DNA of 64,000 nt from an uncultured Rhodospirillales bacterium (GTDB lineage: Bacteria; Pseudomonadota; Alphaproteobacteria; CACIAM-22H2). The notes below the pieces were generated by a model. It did not search any database. It had not been told where the DNA came from and saw only the letters and a program-made list of their open reading frames with translations. The stretch is from NCBI GenBank assembly GCA_937926175.1, contig CALANV010000015.1, positions 14,190 to 78,189 of the forward strand. The letters run 5' to 3'. The position numbers and the translations under genes were made by a program. Below are positions 17,085 to 25,220 of the stretch, one piece after another; position 1 is the first letter of the stretch, and every line of letters begins with the position of its first letter.

Positions 17085-18122
17085 TCAGTCGTGCCCGTAC
17101 CGCGGCGCCGGCTGCCCCTTCAGTTCTTCGTACCACACGCTGTGGTGTTCACGGGCCCAGTTCTCGTCGACGCGGCCGGTGCTCATCGCATCCCACGCGC
17201 CTTCCATACCGAGCGTACCGATATAGATGTGGGCGATGATGATCGCGATCAGGATCAGCGACACGACCGCGTGCGTTATCTGGGCCGATTGCTGGGTGTG
17301 AATGTCGCCGAACGCGAACGGGAACAGCAGATAAATCCCCGAGATGCTGATCACCGTGCCGCCGATGACGACGGACCAGAACACCAGCTTCTGACCGGCA
17401 TTGAACTTCCGCGCGGGCGGATGCACCCCCTTCGAGAACAGACCGCCGCCCTGCGCCAGCCACTGCAGATCGTACCGATCGGGAATGTTGTGCCGGATCC
17501 ATATGACGAAGGTCAGGACCAGGCCGATCATGAAGGCGAAGGCGACGTAGTTGTGGGCGTACTTGAATGCAACCGACACGGCCGAGAACGTTTCCGGCCC
17601 CAGGATCGGCAACAGGACGTACCGTCCGTACGTGACGTTGAGGCCGGTCAGCGCCAGCACCACGAACGAGCTGGCCGTCAGCCAATGCGTGAACCGTTCG
17701 ACGGCCCCGAAGCGGACGACGGTATTCCCCGACCGGCCGTGGTCGATCCGAATCGTACCGCGCAACAGGTAGAACAGGATCACCGCGGCCAGCATCCCCA
17801 GGATGAGCCACGAGCCCCAGATGCGGACGGGTCCCTTCACGGTCTCGCGCCAGGCGCGGCCCTGCGGCTGAACCAGCGTCGCGGCCTTGTCGTCGGGGAT
17901 CGACACGAAGCCCTTCAGTTCGCGGATCAGGGCCGCATCATTGACGTTGGTAAGCCCGACCATCGGGCGTTCCGTCGCGTTGTATCCCTGCGGTATGGCC
18001 GTCCCGGTCGTCTGGGCGGCTGCTGGCATGGCGATCAGGACCGCGGCGGCAAGGAGTGCGAACGCACCGACCGCAAGTGTCGCGCGACAAGCCAACGCGC
18101 GAAGCGCGATTATGACATTCAT
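17085..18122 (-). CDS. fdhC: Formate dehydrogenase cytochrome b subunit (gamma)
   Basis: A 345-residue membrane subunit. An N-terminal hydrophobic segment and a periplasmic stretch precede about four transmembrane helices with conserved histidines in RFTHWLTASSF, FKYAHNYVAFAF, THAVVSLILI and AHIYIGTLGMEGAWDAM, the pattern of FdnI/FdoI di-heme cytochromes b. It anchors the catalytic subunits on the periplasmic face and passes electrons to quinone. ATG 18122 overlaps the stop of the upstream small ORF as ATGA and gives a proper signal-like start; a longer Arg-rich in-frame extension upstream is out-of-frame read-through. It is the last gene before the terminator. Confidence 0.93.
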   Translation of the reverse strand: MNVIIALRALACRATLAVGAFALLAAAVLIAMPAAAQTTGTAIPQGYNATERPMVGLTNVNDAALIRELKGFVSIPDDKAATLVQPQGRAWRETVKGPVRIWGSWLILGMLAAVILFYLLRGTIRIDHGRSGNTVVRFGAVERFTHWLTASSFVVLALTGLNVTYGRYVLLPILGPETFSAVSVAFKYAHNYVAFAFMIGLVLTFVIWIRHNIPDRYDLQWLAQGGGLFSKGVHPPARKFNAGQKLVFWSVVIGGTVISISGIYLLFPFAFGDIHTQQSAQITHAVVSLILIAIIIAHIYIGTLGMEGAWDAMSTGRVDENWAREHHSVWYEELKGQPAPRYGHD

Positions 18123-18337
18123 GATCCTGCGTCTCCCGCTTGAATGTTTGCGCCCGTAGCGACGCGACGTGCACGCTGGTTCAGATTCTGCGCGTGATCC
18201 CTGCCGACGCCTGCATCCTCGATGCTGCGGCCGAAATAGCTGCCCTGATGGCCTTCGCGAAGACCTTCTTCGGGAAGGCTGCTCATGATCGCGATGACCA
18301 ACAGCGCCGCGAACACGATCCAGCCTACGACTCTCAT
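18119..18337 (-). CDS. Small membrane protein of the fdh operon
   Basis: A 72-residue protein: one N-terminal transmembrane helix (GWIVFAALLVIAIMSS) followed by a polar, Arg/Gly-rich tail. Its ATG overlaps the stop of the 30-residue ORF upstream and its TGA overlaps the fdhC start, both as ATGA. That tight coupling argues for a real gene. I do not recognise a family. Possibilities are an assembly factor or an accessory single-helix subunit of the membrane formate dehydrogenase. Confidence 0.6.
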   Translation of the reverse strand: MRVVGWIVFAALLVIAIMSSLPEEGLREGHQGSYFGRSIEDAGVGRDHAQNLNQRARRVATGANIQAGDAGS

Positions 18338-18426
18338 GCCAAGCCCTCCTGAATTGCTTCCGCCCCTCCCGGATCGGTGATCGCATCATCCGACCGCTCG
18401 ACGAGGGTCTTGGGGCGGCGGATCAT
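18334..18426 (-). CDS. 30-34-residue ORF between fdhB and fdhC
   Basis: A tiny frame that could begin at ATG 18426 (30 residues) or GTG 18438 (34 residues, with GAGG about 9 nt upstream). The product contains RRPKTLVERSDDAITDPGG and no hydrophobic segment. Third codon positions are mostly G or C, like neighbouring genes. Its stop overlaps the next start as ATGA. The coupling and codon pattern favour translation, but the size makes this tentative. Confidence 0.45.
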   Translation of the reverse strand: MIRRPKTLVERSDDAITDPGGAEAIQEGLA

Positions 18427-18463
18427 GCGCCGATCCACCGCCCGGTCCTCACTCGCATCTGCT

Positions 18464-19054
18464 TCAGGTTCCGCTTGGATATGCCGTCGCCCAGCCCCAA
18501 GCGCCAGAGCCGTAGCCGCGATTGACGACGCGGTCGCGATAGATGCCTGCGATGACCTCCCCGTCGCCGGCGAGCAGCGCCTTGGTCGAGCACATCTCGG
18601 CACAAAGCGGCAACTTGCCTTCGGCGATACGGTTGCGGCCGTACTTCCTGAACTCGGCCTCGGAGTTGTCCTGCTCCGGCCCGCCGGCGCAGAAAGTGCA
18701 CTTGTCCATCTTGCCGCGGGAGCCGAAGTTGCCGGCCTGCGGATACTGCGGCGCGCCGAACGGGCAGGCGTAGAAGCAATAGCCGCAGCCGATGCACAGG
18801 TCCTTGGAATGAAGGACGATGCCGTCGGCGGTCTTGTAGAAGCAGTCGACCGGGCAGACGGCCATACACGGTGCATCCGTGCAGTGCATGCAGGCCATGG
18901 AGATGGACCGCTCGCCCGGCTTGCCGTCATTGATCGTGACGACCCGGCGCCGGTTGATGCCCCATGGCACCTCGTGTTCGTTCTTGCACGCCGTGACGCA
19001 GGCGTTGCACTCGATGCAGCGTTCCGCGTCGAGGAGGAACTTCATTCTTGCCAT
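18464..19054 (-). CDS. fdhB: Formate dehydrogenase iron-sulfur subunit (beta)
   Basis: A 196-residue ferredoxin-like subunit, of the type annotated FDH3 subunit beta. The cysteine motifs for four [4Fe-4S] clusters are visible: CIECNACVTACK, CMHCTDAPCMAVCPVDC, CIGCGYCFYACPFG, and CTFC with CAEMC. It wires electrons from the molybdenum/tungsten site in FdhA to the cytochrome b subunit. It lacks the C-terminal membrane anchor helix found in E. coli FdoH. It lies 18 bp after fdhA. Confidence 0.95.
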   Translation of the reverse strand: MARMKFLLDAERCIECNACVTACKNEHEVPWGINRRRVVTINDGKPGERSISMACMHCTDAPCMAVCPVDCFYKTADGIVLHSKDLCIGCGYCFYACPFGAPQYPQAGNFGSRGKMDKCTFCAGGPEQDNSEAEFRKYGRNRIAEGKLPLCAEMCSTKALLAGDGEVIAGIYRDRVVNRGYGSGAWGWATAYPSGT

Positions 19055-19072
19055 TGTCGTCGCTCCCTGACC

Positions 19073-21958
19073 TCAGGCCTTCTCGATCCGGCAAAGGGTC
19101 GTCTTGGTCTCCTGCATGGCGGTGACCGAGTCATACCCGTAGGTCTGGACCGTGTTCGTCGACTCGCCGAGCACGATCGGGTCCGCGCCTTGCGGATACT
19201 TGCTGCGCAGGTCTTTGCCCATCCAGTGGCCGGCGAAGTGGAAGGGCATCCAGGCGACTCCCCGGCCGACCCGCTCCGTGACCAGCGCCTTGACCCGGAT
19301 CTTCGCGTTGTTCTCCGGGCCGAACACCCAGACGTCGTCCATGTTCTTGACGCCGATGCGCTTGGCGTCCGCCGGGTTCACCTCGATGAACATGTGCTGC
19401 TGCAGTTCGGCGAGCCACGGGTTCGAGCGCGTCTCGTCGCCGCCGCCCTCGTACTCCACGAGGCGTCCCGAGGTGAGGATGATCGGGAAGTCCTTCGAGA
19501 AATCCTTGTCCTGAATGCTCTTGTAGAGCACCGGCAGGCGGTACTGCCGCTTGTCGGCATAGGTGGGATACTTGGCGACCAGCTGCCGATCCGGCGCGTA
19601 GAGCGGCTCGCGATGGAGCGGAACCGGATCGGGGAAGTTCCACACATGGGCGCGGGCCCGGCCGTTGCCAAACGGCGCGCAACCATGCTTGATCGCCACG
19701 CGGATGATGCCGGCCGACAGGTCGTAGCTCCACGCCACGGCGTCGGCGTTGTCGCCGCCGATCTCCTCGATCGTCCGGCGCTCCTCCTCGGTCAGATCCT
19801 TGTCCCAACCCAGCTTCTTCAGCAGGCCGTACGTGAACTGCGGGTGGCCGTCCTGAATCTCGGCCCCCTTCGGATACACGCCGTCGGCCAGCAGGCTTTG
19901 GCCTTTGTACTCGACCCCGAACGCCGCCCGGAAGTTGAGGCCGCCGTCGCGCACTTCCTTGGACGTGTCGTACAGATTCGGCGTTCCCGGATGCTTGTGC
20001 TGGGCATAGCCCCAGCACGGCCACGGCAGGCCGTAGTATTCGCCTGCACATGGGCCCGACGTCGCCTTGAGCGTCGTCCGGTCGAAGTCCTTCTGGTGGG
20101 CCATGTGCAGCTTGAGGCGCTCCGGCGACTGCCCCGAGTAACCGATCGTGAGCGCGCCCCTGTTCAGCTCGCGCAGGATGTCCTCCGGCACGGGGACCGT
20201 GCCGTTGACCTTGATGTTCTTGAACATCTCGTCGGCGAAGCCGAGCTTCCTCGCGAGCAGGTACATGATCTCGTGATCCGGCTTCGCCTCGAAGATCGGC
20301 TTGAAGATCTGATAGCCCCACTGCAGCGAACGGTTCGTCGCGGTGCGCGAACCGTCGGTCTCGAGCTGCGTCGCCGCCGGCAGCAGATAGATGCCCTCCT
20401 TGCGGTCCGGAATCACCGCCGAAGCCGTCGGATAAGGATCGACGACGACCATCAGGTCGACCTTCTCCATCGCCTTCTTGATGTCCGGGCCGCGGGTCTG
20501 CGAGTTCGGCGCATGGCCCCAGAAGATCATCGCCCGTACATGATCGGGCTGCTCGAGGTTCTCCTTCGCCTCGAGCACGCCGTCGAACCAGCGCGATTCG
20601 GGGATGCCCGGCGTCTCCATCAGCTTCTTGTCCTTGAAGCGGGAGACCATATAGTCGTACGACACGCCCCAGACGCGCGCCCAGTGCCGCCAGGCCGCTT
20701 CCGTCAGGCCGTAATAGGCCGGCAGCGTCACCGGCTCCACCCCCATGTCGGTCGCACCCTGCACGTTGTCGTGGCCGCGCAGGATGTTCGTGCCGCCGCC
20801 CGACACGCCGATCGTGCCCATGGCGAGTCCGAGCACGCAGTACGCACGGACGTTGTTATTGGCCTGATGGTGCTGCGTGGCGCCCATGCACCACACGATC
20901 GTGAACGGCCGGTTGTCCCGCAGCGTCCGCGCGACGCGCCGAAGCTGCTCGCCCGGCACGCCCGTGACGCGCTCCGTCTCCTCGGGGGTCCACTTCGCGA
21001 CTTCCTTGCGGATCTCGTCCATGCCGTAGACCCGCCGGGCGATATATTCCTTGTCCTCCCAGCCGTTCTCGAAGATGTGCCAGAGAATGCCCCAGATCAG
21101 CGCCACGTCGGTACCCGGACGGAACCGCACGTGCTCGTCGGCGTGCGCCGCCGTGCGCGTGAAGCGCGGGTCGCACACGATCAGCTTCGCGCCGTTCTCC
21201 TTGGCCTTCAGCAGGTGCATAACGCCCACCGGATGCGCCTCGGCCGGATTGCTGCCGATGAGGAACATGGCGCGCGCGTTGTGGATGTCGTTGAGGCTGT
21301 TGGTCATCGCGCCGTAGCCGAAGGTCTGGCCGACGCCGGCGACCGTGGTCGAGTGACAGATGCGCGCTTGGTGGTCGACGTTGTTGGTGCCCCAGAATGC
21401 AGCGAACTTCCGGAACAGGTAAGCCTGCTCGTTCGAATGCTTGGCGGAGCCGAGCCAGTAGACCGAATCAGGTCCCGACTTCTCGCGAATCTCCAGCAGC
21501 TTGTCGCCGATCTCGTTGATGGCCTGATCCCAGCTGATCCGCTCGTAACGGCCGTTGACGAGCTTCATCGGGTATTTGAGGCGCCGTTCGCCGTGCGCAT
21601 GTTCGCGGATCGAAGCGCCCTTGGCGCAGTGGGCACCAAGATTGAACGGCGAATCGAACGACGGCTCCTGCCCGATCCACACACCGTTGACGACTTCGGC
21701 CGTCACCGTGCATCCGACCGAGCAGTGCGTGCAGATGTTCTTGATGAGCTTCACCTCGCCCGCGCCGGCGGCCGGGGTTGCGCTCTCGGCCTTCTGCACC
21801 ATGCCGAAGGGAAGCGCCGACGCTGCCGTCATGCCACCGGCGGCGATCCCCGAACGGCGCAGAAACGTGCGGCGGTCCATGGCACCGCCGGAGACGCCGA
21901 TCAACGCCTTGGCCAACCGCGTCCCGCCTGAAGCGATCTTGGTTCTCTTCGTAAGCAT
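19073..21958 (-). CDS. fdhA: Formate dehydrogenase catalytic subunit (alpha)
   Basis: A 961-residue bis-MGD oxidoreductase. A Tat signal (MDRRTFLRRSGIAAGG near residue 27) indicates folded export to the periplasm. A [4Fe-4S] cluster is bound by C76, C79, C83 and C111 (CTHCSVGC...C). The active site is DHQARICHSTTVAG, with cysteine (C201, codon TGT) at the position that is selenocysteine in E. coli FdnG/FdoG, followed by the conserved histidine. The enzyme oxidises formate to CO2. Shine-Dalgarno GGAGGAG precedes ATG 21958. The adjacent tungstate importer leaves open whether the metal is Mo or W. Confidence 0.97.
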   Translation of the reverse strand: MLTKRTKIASGGTRLAKALIGVSGGAMDRRTFLRRSGIAAGGMTAASALPFGMVQKAESATPAAGAGEVKLIKNICTHCSVGCTVTAEVVNGVWIGQEPSFDSPFNLGAHCAKGASIREHAHGERRLKYPMKLVNGRYERISWDQAINEIGDKLLEIREKSGPDSVYWLGSAKHSNEQAYLFRKFAAFWGTNNVDHQARICHSTTVAGVGQTFGYGAMTNSLNDIHNARAMFLIGSNPAEAHPVGVMHLLKAKENGAKLIVCDPRFTRTAAHADEHVRFRPGTDVALIWGILWHIFENGWEDKEYIARRVYGMDEIRKEVAKWTPEETERVTGVPGEQLRRVARTLRDNRPFTIVWCMGATQHHQANNNVRAYCVLGLAMGTIGVSGGGTNILRGHDNVQGATDMGVEPVTLPAYYGLTEAAWRHWARVWGVSYDYMVSRFKDKKLMETPGIPESRWFDGVLEAKENLEQPDHVRAMIFWGHAPNSQTRGPDIKKAMEKVDLMVVVDPYPTASAVIPDRKEGIYLLPAATQLETDGSRTATNRSLQWGYQIFKPIFEAKPDHEIMYLLARKLGFADEMFKNIKVNGTVPVPEDILRELNRGALTIGYSGQSPERLKLHMAHQKDFDRTTLKATSGPCAGEYYGLPWPCWGYAQHKHPGTPNLYDTSKEVRDGGLNFRAAFGVEYKGQSLLADGVYPKGAEIQDGHPQFTYGLLKKLGWDKDLTEEERRTIEEIGGDNADAVAWSYDLSAGIIRVAIKHGCAPFGNGRARAHVWNFPDPVPLHREPLYAPDRQLVAKYPTYADKRQYRLPVLYKSIQDKDFSKDFPIILTSGRLVEYEGGGDETRSNPWLAELQQHMFIEVNPADAKRIGVKNMDDVWVFGPENNAKIRVKALVTERVGRGVAWMPFHFAGHWMGKDLRSKYPQGADPIVLGESTNTVQTYGYDSVTAMQETKTTLCRIEKA

Positions 21959-21988
21959 CGACGTCTCCTCCGGTAAGGCGTCGGTCGA

Positions 21989-22195
21989 TCAGAACCGCGC
22001 AAGTTCGTAGACACGCTTGACGTGTTCCGTCTCGCGATACCCCTGGCTCTTGGGGGCGGCTTCCGCGGCCTTGGCCTCGTTGCCCGCGACGGCGTCGCCC
22101 AGAGCCACGGCACCCGCCAGTGCTCCGGCGCCAAGACCGGCCCTTCTGAAGAATTCACGTCGCGTCGGTGACTTGGGGGCTTTGTCCTCGCTCAT
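21989..22195 (-). CDS. Tat-signal miniprotein of the fdh cluster
   Basis: A 68-residue protein that is largely a twin-arginine signal: SPTRREFFRRAGLGAGALAG, then AVALGDAVAG and a short C-terminal tail, SQGYRETEHVKRVYELARF. Small proteins of this kind commonly precede fdhA in alphaproteobacterial clusters. It may be a small subunit co-exported with FdhA or a chaperone decoy. ATG 22195 is chosen because the family starts with a short charged region before RR; longer in-frame extensions are low-quality sequence. It lies 30 bp before fdhA. Confidence 0.8.
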   Translation of the reverse strand: MSEDKAPKSPTRREFFRRAGLGAGALAGAVALGDAVAGNEAKAAEAAPKSQGYRETEHVKRVYELARF

Positions 22196-22257
22196 CGCTC
22201 TCACCCTTTCCTTCGCGATTCCGGTTTCCGCGCATCCACGTCTCGCACCGCCCTGTC

Positions 22258-23064
22258 TCATTCGGCCAGCGCGAACGCTTCCATCTCGATCGACATGAAA
22301 ATGCGGCCGAGCCGTCCGACCGGCTTGTAGAACGTTGCCCGCTGGGCGGCTTCGAGGTCCTGGAAGAACCGCGGCGCCCACGATCCGATATGCGTCTCGA
22401 AGAATGACCGTTGCACGTCGAGCGACGCCGGTGCGCCGAACGCGCCGGTGATGAGACCGGCTATCATCTCGCAGAGCGCAGCGATATGGTCTTCCGGTTC
22501 GGCCACGCCCTCTTTCGCTGCAATGCCCAGCTTCTGCATGTCGCCGCGCAACACGGCGAGCGGCTTCTCATGCAGAAACCCGGTGAGATAATACGACGCA
22601 TACGGCAGCAGCTCGCCGCGCCCGACGCCGATGAACAGGTCGTGATATTCGTCGCGAACCGTCCGGGAACTTGTCTGCCGTGTAACCGCCGCCAGTTCGC
22701 GCAGCGCCTGTCCGAACTCGGTGTCGTCGCCGCCGAGTTCGCGAACCATGCCGAGCAGCTCGTCGTCGGGCGGCGTCGCGAGAAGACGCGCGAGCAGCAT
22801 ATAGCACTGCGCGCGCCACATCTCTTCAGGTGGCCGGGGGGCGACCTCGTCCAGCAGGTCGTCGCGGGTCAACGGAATCTCGAGGCGCTGCGCCGCCTCC
22901 AGCACGTGCACATGCTGCTTCAGCGGAATCGCACCGCGATCCTTCCAACCTTGGACGGTCGTACAATGTGTATGGCCCAACGCTTTGGCAAATCGGGCCA
23001 AGCCGCCGAAACGGTCAATGACGCGATCAACCGCGCGAGTCGGACCTTTAACGTCCGTCTCCAC
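22258..23064 (-). CDS. HTH-TorD fusion: DNA-binding domain plus molybdoenzyme chaperone
   Basis: A 268-residue protein with two parts in one frame. Residues ~10-70 (VIDRFGGLARFAKALGH...TVQGWKDRGAIPLKQH) look like a small helix-turn-helix of the Cro/YdaS-like type. Residues ~80-268 are a TorD/DmsD-type chaperone: MWRAQCYMLLARLLATPP, LPYASYYLTGFLHEKPLA and EPEDHIAALCEMI are its signatures. TorD proteins bind the Tat signal and apo-form of molybdoenzymes, here presumably FdhA. The start is GTG 23064; no better start lies downstream before the HTH. A perfect inverted repeat abuts the start and a second lies inside the promoter, suggesting autoregulation. Confidence 0.85.
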   Translation of the reverse strand: METDVKGPTRAVDRVIDRFGGLARFAKALGHTHCTTVQGWKDRGAIPLKQHVHVLEAAQRLEIPLTRDDLLDEVAPRPPEEMWRAQCYMLLARLLATPPDDELLGMVRELGGDDTEFGQALRELAAVTRQTSSRTVRDEYHDLFIGVGRGELLPYASYYLTGFLHEKPLAVLRGDMQKLGIAAKEGVAEPEDHIAALCEMIAGLITGAFGAPASLDVQRSFFETHIGSWAPRFFQDLEAAQRATFYKPVGRLGRIFMSIEMEAFALAE

Positions 23065-23081
23065 CTACGTTCTTTGCGTAG
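23065..23081. promoter_or_regulatory. Operator-like inverted repeat, proximal copy
   Basis: CTACG-TTCTTTG-CGTAG is a perfect 5-bp inverted repeat with a 7-bp spacer. It lies directly against the GTG start of the HTH-TorD gene, so a bound protein would block the leader and ribosome site. It matches the distal copy at 23100-23116 in arm sequence and spacer length. Confidence 0.6.
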
Positions 23082-23096
23082 TTGCTCCCGATGAAG

Positions 23097-23125
23097 ACGT
23101 TACGCCTATCACGTAAGCTTGTCAA
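23097..23125 (-). promoter_or_regulatory. Putative promoter of the HTH-TorD gene
   Basis: Read on the minus strand, a perfect -35 TTGACA (23125-23120) is followed after 17 bp by TAACGT (23102-23097). The expected transcription start is near 23090, leaving a ~26-nt leader to GTG 23064. The distal operator copy occupies most of the -35/-10 spacer. This would let the TorD gene and downstream fdh genes be controlled separately from the fdhD-mobA part of the cluster. Confidence 0.55.
23100..23116. promoter_or_regulatory. Operator-like inverted repeat, distal copy
   Basis: TTACG-CCTATCA-CGTAA is a perfect 5-bp inverted repeat with a 7-bp spacer, 35 bp centre-to-centre from the proximal copy. Together they give the consensus YTACG-N7-CGTAR. 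It lies between the -35 and -10 elements, a classic repressor position. Confidence 0.6.
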
Positions 23126-23180
23126 TCAACTCTGTAACCAAATATTCGAATGTGTAATCGCGAATTGCTGCGACGCAGCA

Positions 23181-23792
23181 TCAAGTCGGCAGCTTGTTAT
23201 CGGAATCAAACGATTCCAACGCGTTCGTCCCGTTCTTCAACACGTCTTCATCCCGCGATGCAGCAGCCGCGGGCTCGGCGCCTCCGTCAACGTCGGTTGA
23301 CACGGGTGCCACGGATGACGGGTCGGCCATCTCATCGGCTGACTCGGGCTCTTTCTCGGCATCAGGTGTGATCATCCCCATGCCGACCTTGAACAGCGTC
23401 TTGACACCTTCGGGAAAAACCGGGTCCTGGTGATAATCCTGGCAGTACACGTCGAAGATATCGGGCGCCGACAGGACCGGATCACTGACCCACAGTTTGC
23501 GCAACGCCTGCCGCCTGATATCCGGCGGGACTCCTTCGCGCAGAAAGACCGAGTAATCTGACTCGGCCGTGAGCTGCTCGATCGGCGGCAGGTCCGGAAC
23601 CTCCGTCGGCCGGCTTGGCGCGACGCTCGTCTCGTCCGCCGGTGCAAGCGCCCTCGATTGCGTCGGCGTATCGGCAGGCTCGTCCGTCTTCTTCTCTTCA
23701 CGAGGCAAAAGGGATTCCGGCTTCGATGCGCGGGCTTCACCTTTGAGTCGCGACCACCGTGCGAAGAAGCCTCCGTTCGACCGTTCCGTCAT
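23181..23792 (-). CDS. DUF3306 family protein
   Basis: A 203-residue soluble protein. A charged N-terminal region precedes the DUF3306 core (FLREGVPPDIRRQALRKLWVSDPVLSAPDIFDVYCQDYH) and an acidic, low-complexity C-terminus. DUF3305 and DUF3306 genes recur together in proteobacterial formate dehydrogenase clusters, and an accessory role in maturation or electron transfer is assumed but not established. ATG 23792 overlaps the DUF3305 stop as ATGA. Confidence 0.82.
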   Translation of the reverse strand: MTERSNGGFFARWSRLKGEARASKPESLLPREEKKTDEPADTPTQSRALAPADETSVAPSRPTEVPDLPPIEQLTAESDYSVFLREGVPPDIRRQALRKLWVSDPVLSAPDIFDVYCQDYHQDPVFPEGVKTLFKVGMGMITPDAEKEPESADEMADPSSVAPVSTDVDGGAEPAAAASRDEDVLKNGTNALESFDSDNKLPT

Positions 23793-24346
23793 CGCTTCCT
23801 CTGTCCCTGAACCATGTTCGGGTCGAACCGCCTCAGCTGACGCTTATGAAAGGGTCGATCCACGTGATACGCTTCAACATAGGCGGCGAGCCATTCCGCG
23901 ACTGCCGGCGGAATCGGAATGCGCTCGACCTGATCGGCAAAGCTTTCCATGTAGGCCTGGGCGTCGGCATGGGACGCCGTGACGAGCTGCACTGCGACGC
24001 CGTGCGGCGCATCCGCGACGTCGAAACGCAAGACCACATAAATGGACGGCTCGGGGCCGGTCAGATTGTAACGGTAATTTTCGGTCTCGCGCGGATGAAG
24101 CTCGATCTCGTATGTCCCGGCGAAAAAGCGCGTACGGTCTTCATCGGCCCGCATTACCGACCACGGCTCGAGCGCCGGTGCACCGACGACGGCCTCGAGC
24201 ACATGCCACGTATAGTCCTGCCAGGGGTTCTTGGCCTTGCGTCGTTCGACGATCACGCCGACCGGCATCCGAGCATGCTTGTCGATGACCGGCCGATCCG
24301 GCGGCGAGGCATCATCCTTGCCTGGCGTTTCCATGCCCAAAATCAT
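23789..24346 (-). CDS. DUF3305 family protein
   Basis: A 185-residue soluble protein containing MPVGVIVERRKAKNPWQDYTW, ETENYRYNLTGPEPSIYVVLR and PPAVAEWLAAYVEAYHV, typical of DUF3305. The function is unknown; it is linked by neighbourhood to formate dehydrogenase. Starts at ATG 24346 or ATG 24334 are both possible and neither has a strong ribosome site; an upstream low-complexity extension was excluded. It lies between mobA and the DUF3306 gene. Confidence 0.82.
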   Translation of the reverse strand: MILGMETPGKDDASPPDRPVIDKHARMPVGVIVERRKAKNPWQDYTWHVLEAVVGAPALEPWSVMRADEDRTRFFAGTYEIELHPRETENYRYNLTGPEPSIYVVLRFDVADAPHGVAVQLVTASHADAQAYMESFADQVERIPIPPAVAEWLAAYVEAYHVDRPFHKRQLRRFDPNMVQGQRKR

Positions 24347-24525
24347 ATCAGGATCGCCGGAACGACGCACGGACCGATGGAAGCGATGGCAATGACGGTG
24401 AAGGGACAGTCGCCGCGGCTCCTCTCCCCATCCAATCGACCACGACGTCACCCCGACTGGCCTCGCGCCGTCTCACCGCCGACCGCCCCGGCGTGTTCGC
24501 GAACGACGGCACATGCCTTGCGCGC

Positions 24526-25173
24526 CTATCGTCGCGAAGCAGCCTGAGCGTTCGCCTCTGCTTCGAGAAGACGCGCGGCTTCGGCAAGATCCTCCGGCCG
24601 GTTCGCGTTGAAGAACGGATCGAACGGCTCGGCCGCGAACTCGACGACGGCCAGCCGGTAGCGCGACGTCCAGCGATCCACCTTGTGGATCTTCTCTTCG
24701 GTCAGGGCGCGGCGCAGATCGGGGGCGAGATCGACGCGCCAAAGGCCGAATACCGGATGCACCTGGCCGCCCGATGCTGCGCACGCCAGGTCCGCGCCCT
24801 CTCTATCGATCGCCTCGAACATCCGCGCCACGAGATCGCGCGGCACGAACGGTGCATCACTCGCGAAGCTCGCGATCCAGGGACAATGCGGCGCATGTCG
24901 CGCTGCCCACTCCATTCCGGTCAGGACCCCGGCAAGCGGGCCGGCATAACCCTCGACCACGTCCGCAACTACCGGCAGACCGAACGCCGCGAAGCGTCCG
25001 GGGGCGCCGTTGGCATTGATCGCCAAGGCCTCGACCTGCGGCCCGACACGTTCGATGATGTGCGCCAGGATCGGTCGGCCGCCGAGCGGACGAAGACATT
25101 TGTCCCCCCCGCCCATGCGTCGCGACAATCCGCCGGCCAGGATCACACCGGCAATGTTTCGCGGATATGACAT
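24526..25173 (-). CDS. mobA: Molybdenum cofactor guanylyltransferase MobA
   Basis: A 215-residue nucleotidyltransferase. The N-terminal signature [24 protein letters not shown] binds GTP; DAPFVP carries the metal-binding aspartate region, and [13 protein letters not shown] is the usual loop. It attaches GMP to molybdopterin to form the MGD used by FdhA. It sits in the fdh cluster, as often seen. ATG 25173 is used; an upstream TTG extension is unlikely. Confidence 0.93.
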   Translation of the reverse strand: MSYPRNIAGVILAGGLSRRMGGGDKCLRPLGGRPILAHIIERVGPQVEALAINANGAPGRFAAFGLPVVADVVEGYAGPLAGVLTGMEWAARHAPHCPWIASFASDAPFVPRDLVARMFEAIDREGADLACAASGGQVHPVFGLWRVDLAPDLRRALTEEKIHKVDRWTSRYRLAVVEFAAEPFDPFFNANRPEDLAEAARLLEAEANAQAASRR

Positions 25174-25220
25174 GTTCCGATCATTCACGAGCGTAAGCGC
25201 ACGGCACGACGGCCGGTCCT

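Noticed and set aside
21341..21370. Selenocysteine (TGA) at the FdhA active site
   Set aside because: The codon for residue 201 is TGT, an ordinary cysteine.
18377..21931. A 1184-codon open frame on the + strand opposite fdhB and fdhA
   Set aside because: It is antisense to two certain genes, consists of Arg/Ala/Val/His-rich sequence typical of GC-rich shadow frames, and shows no domain.
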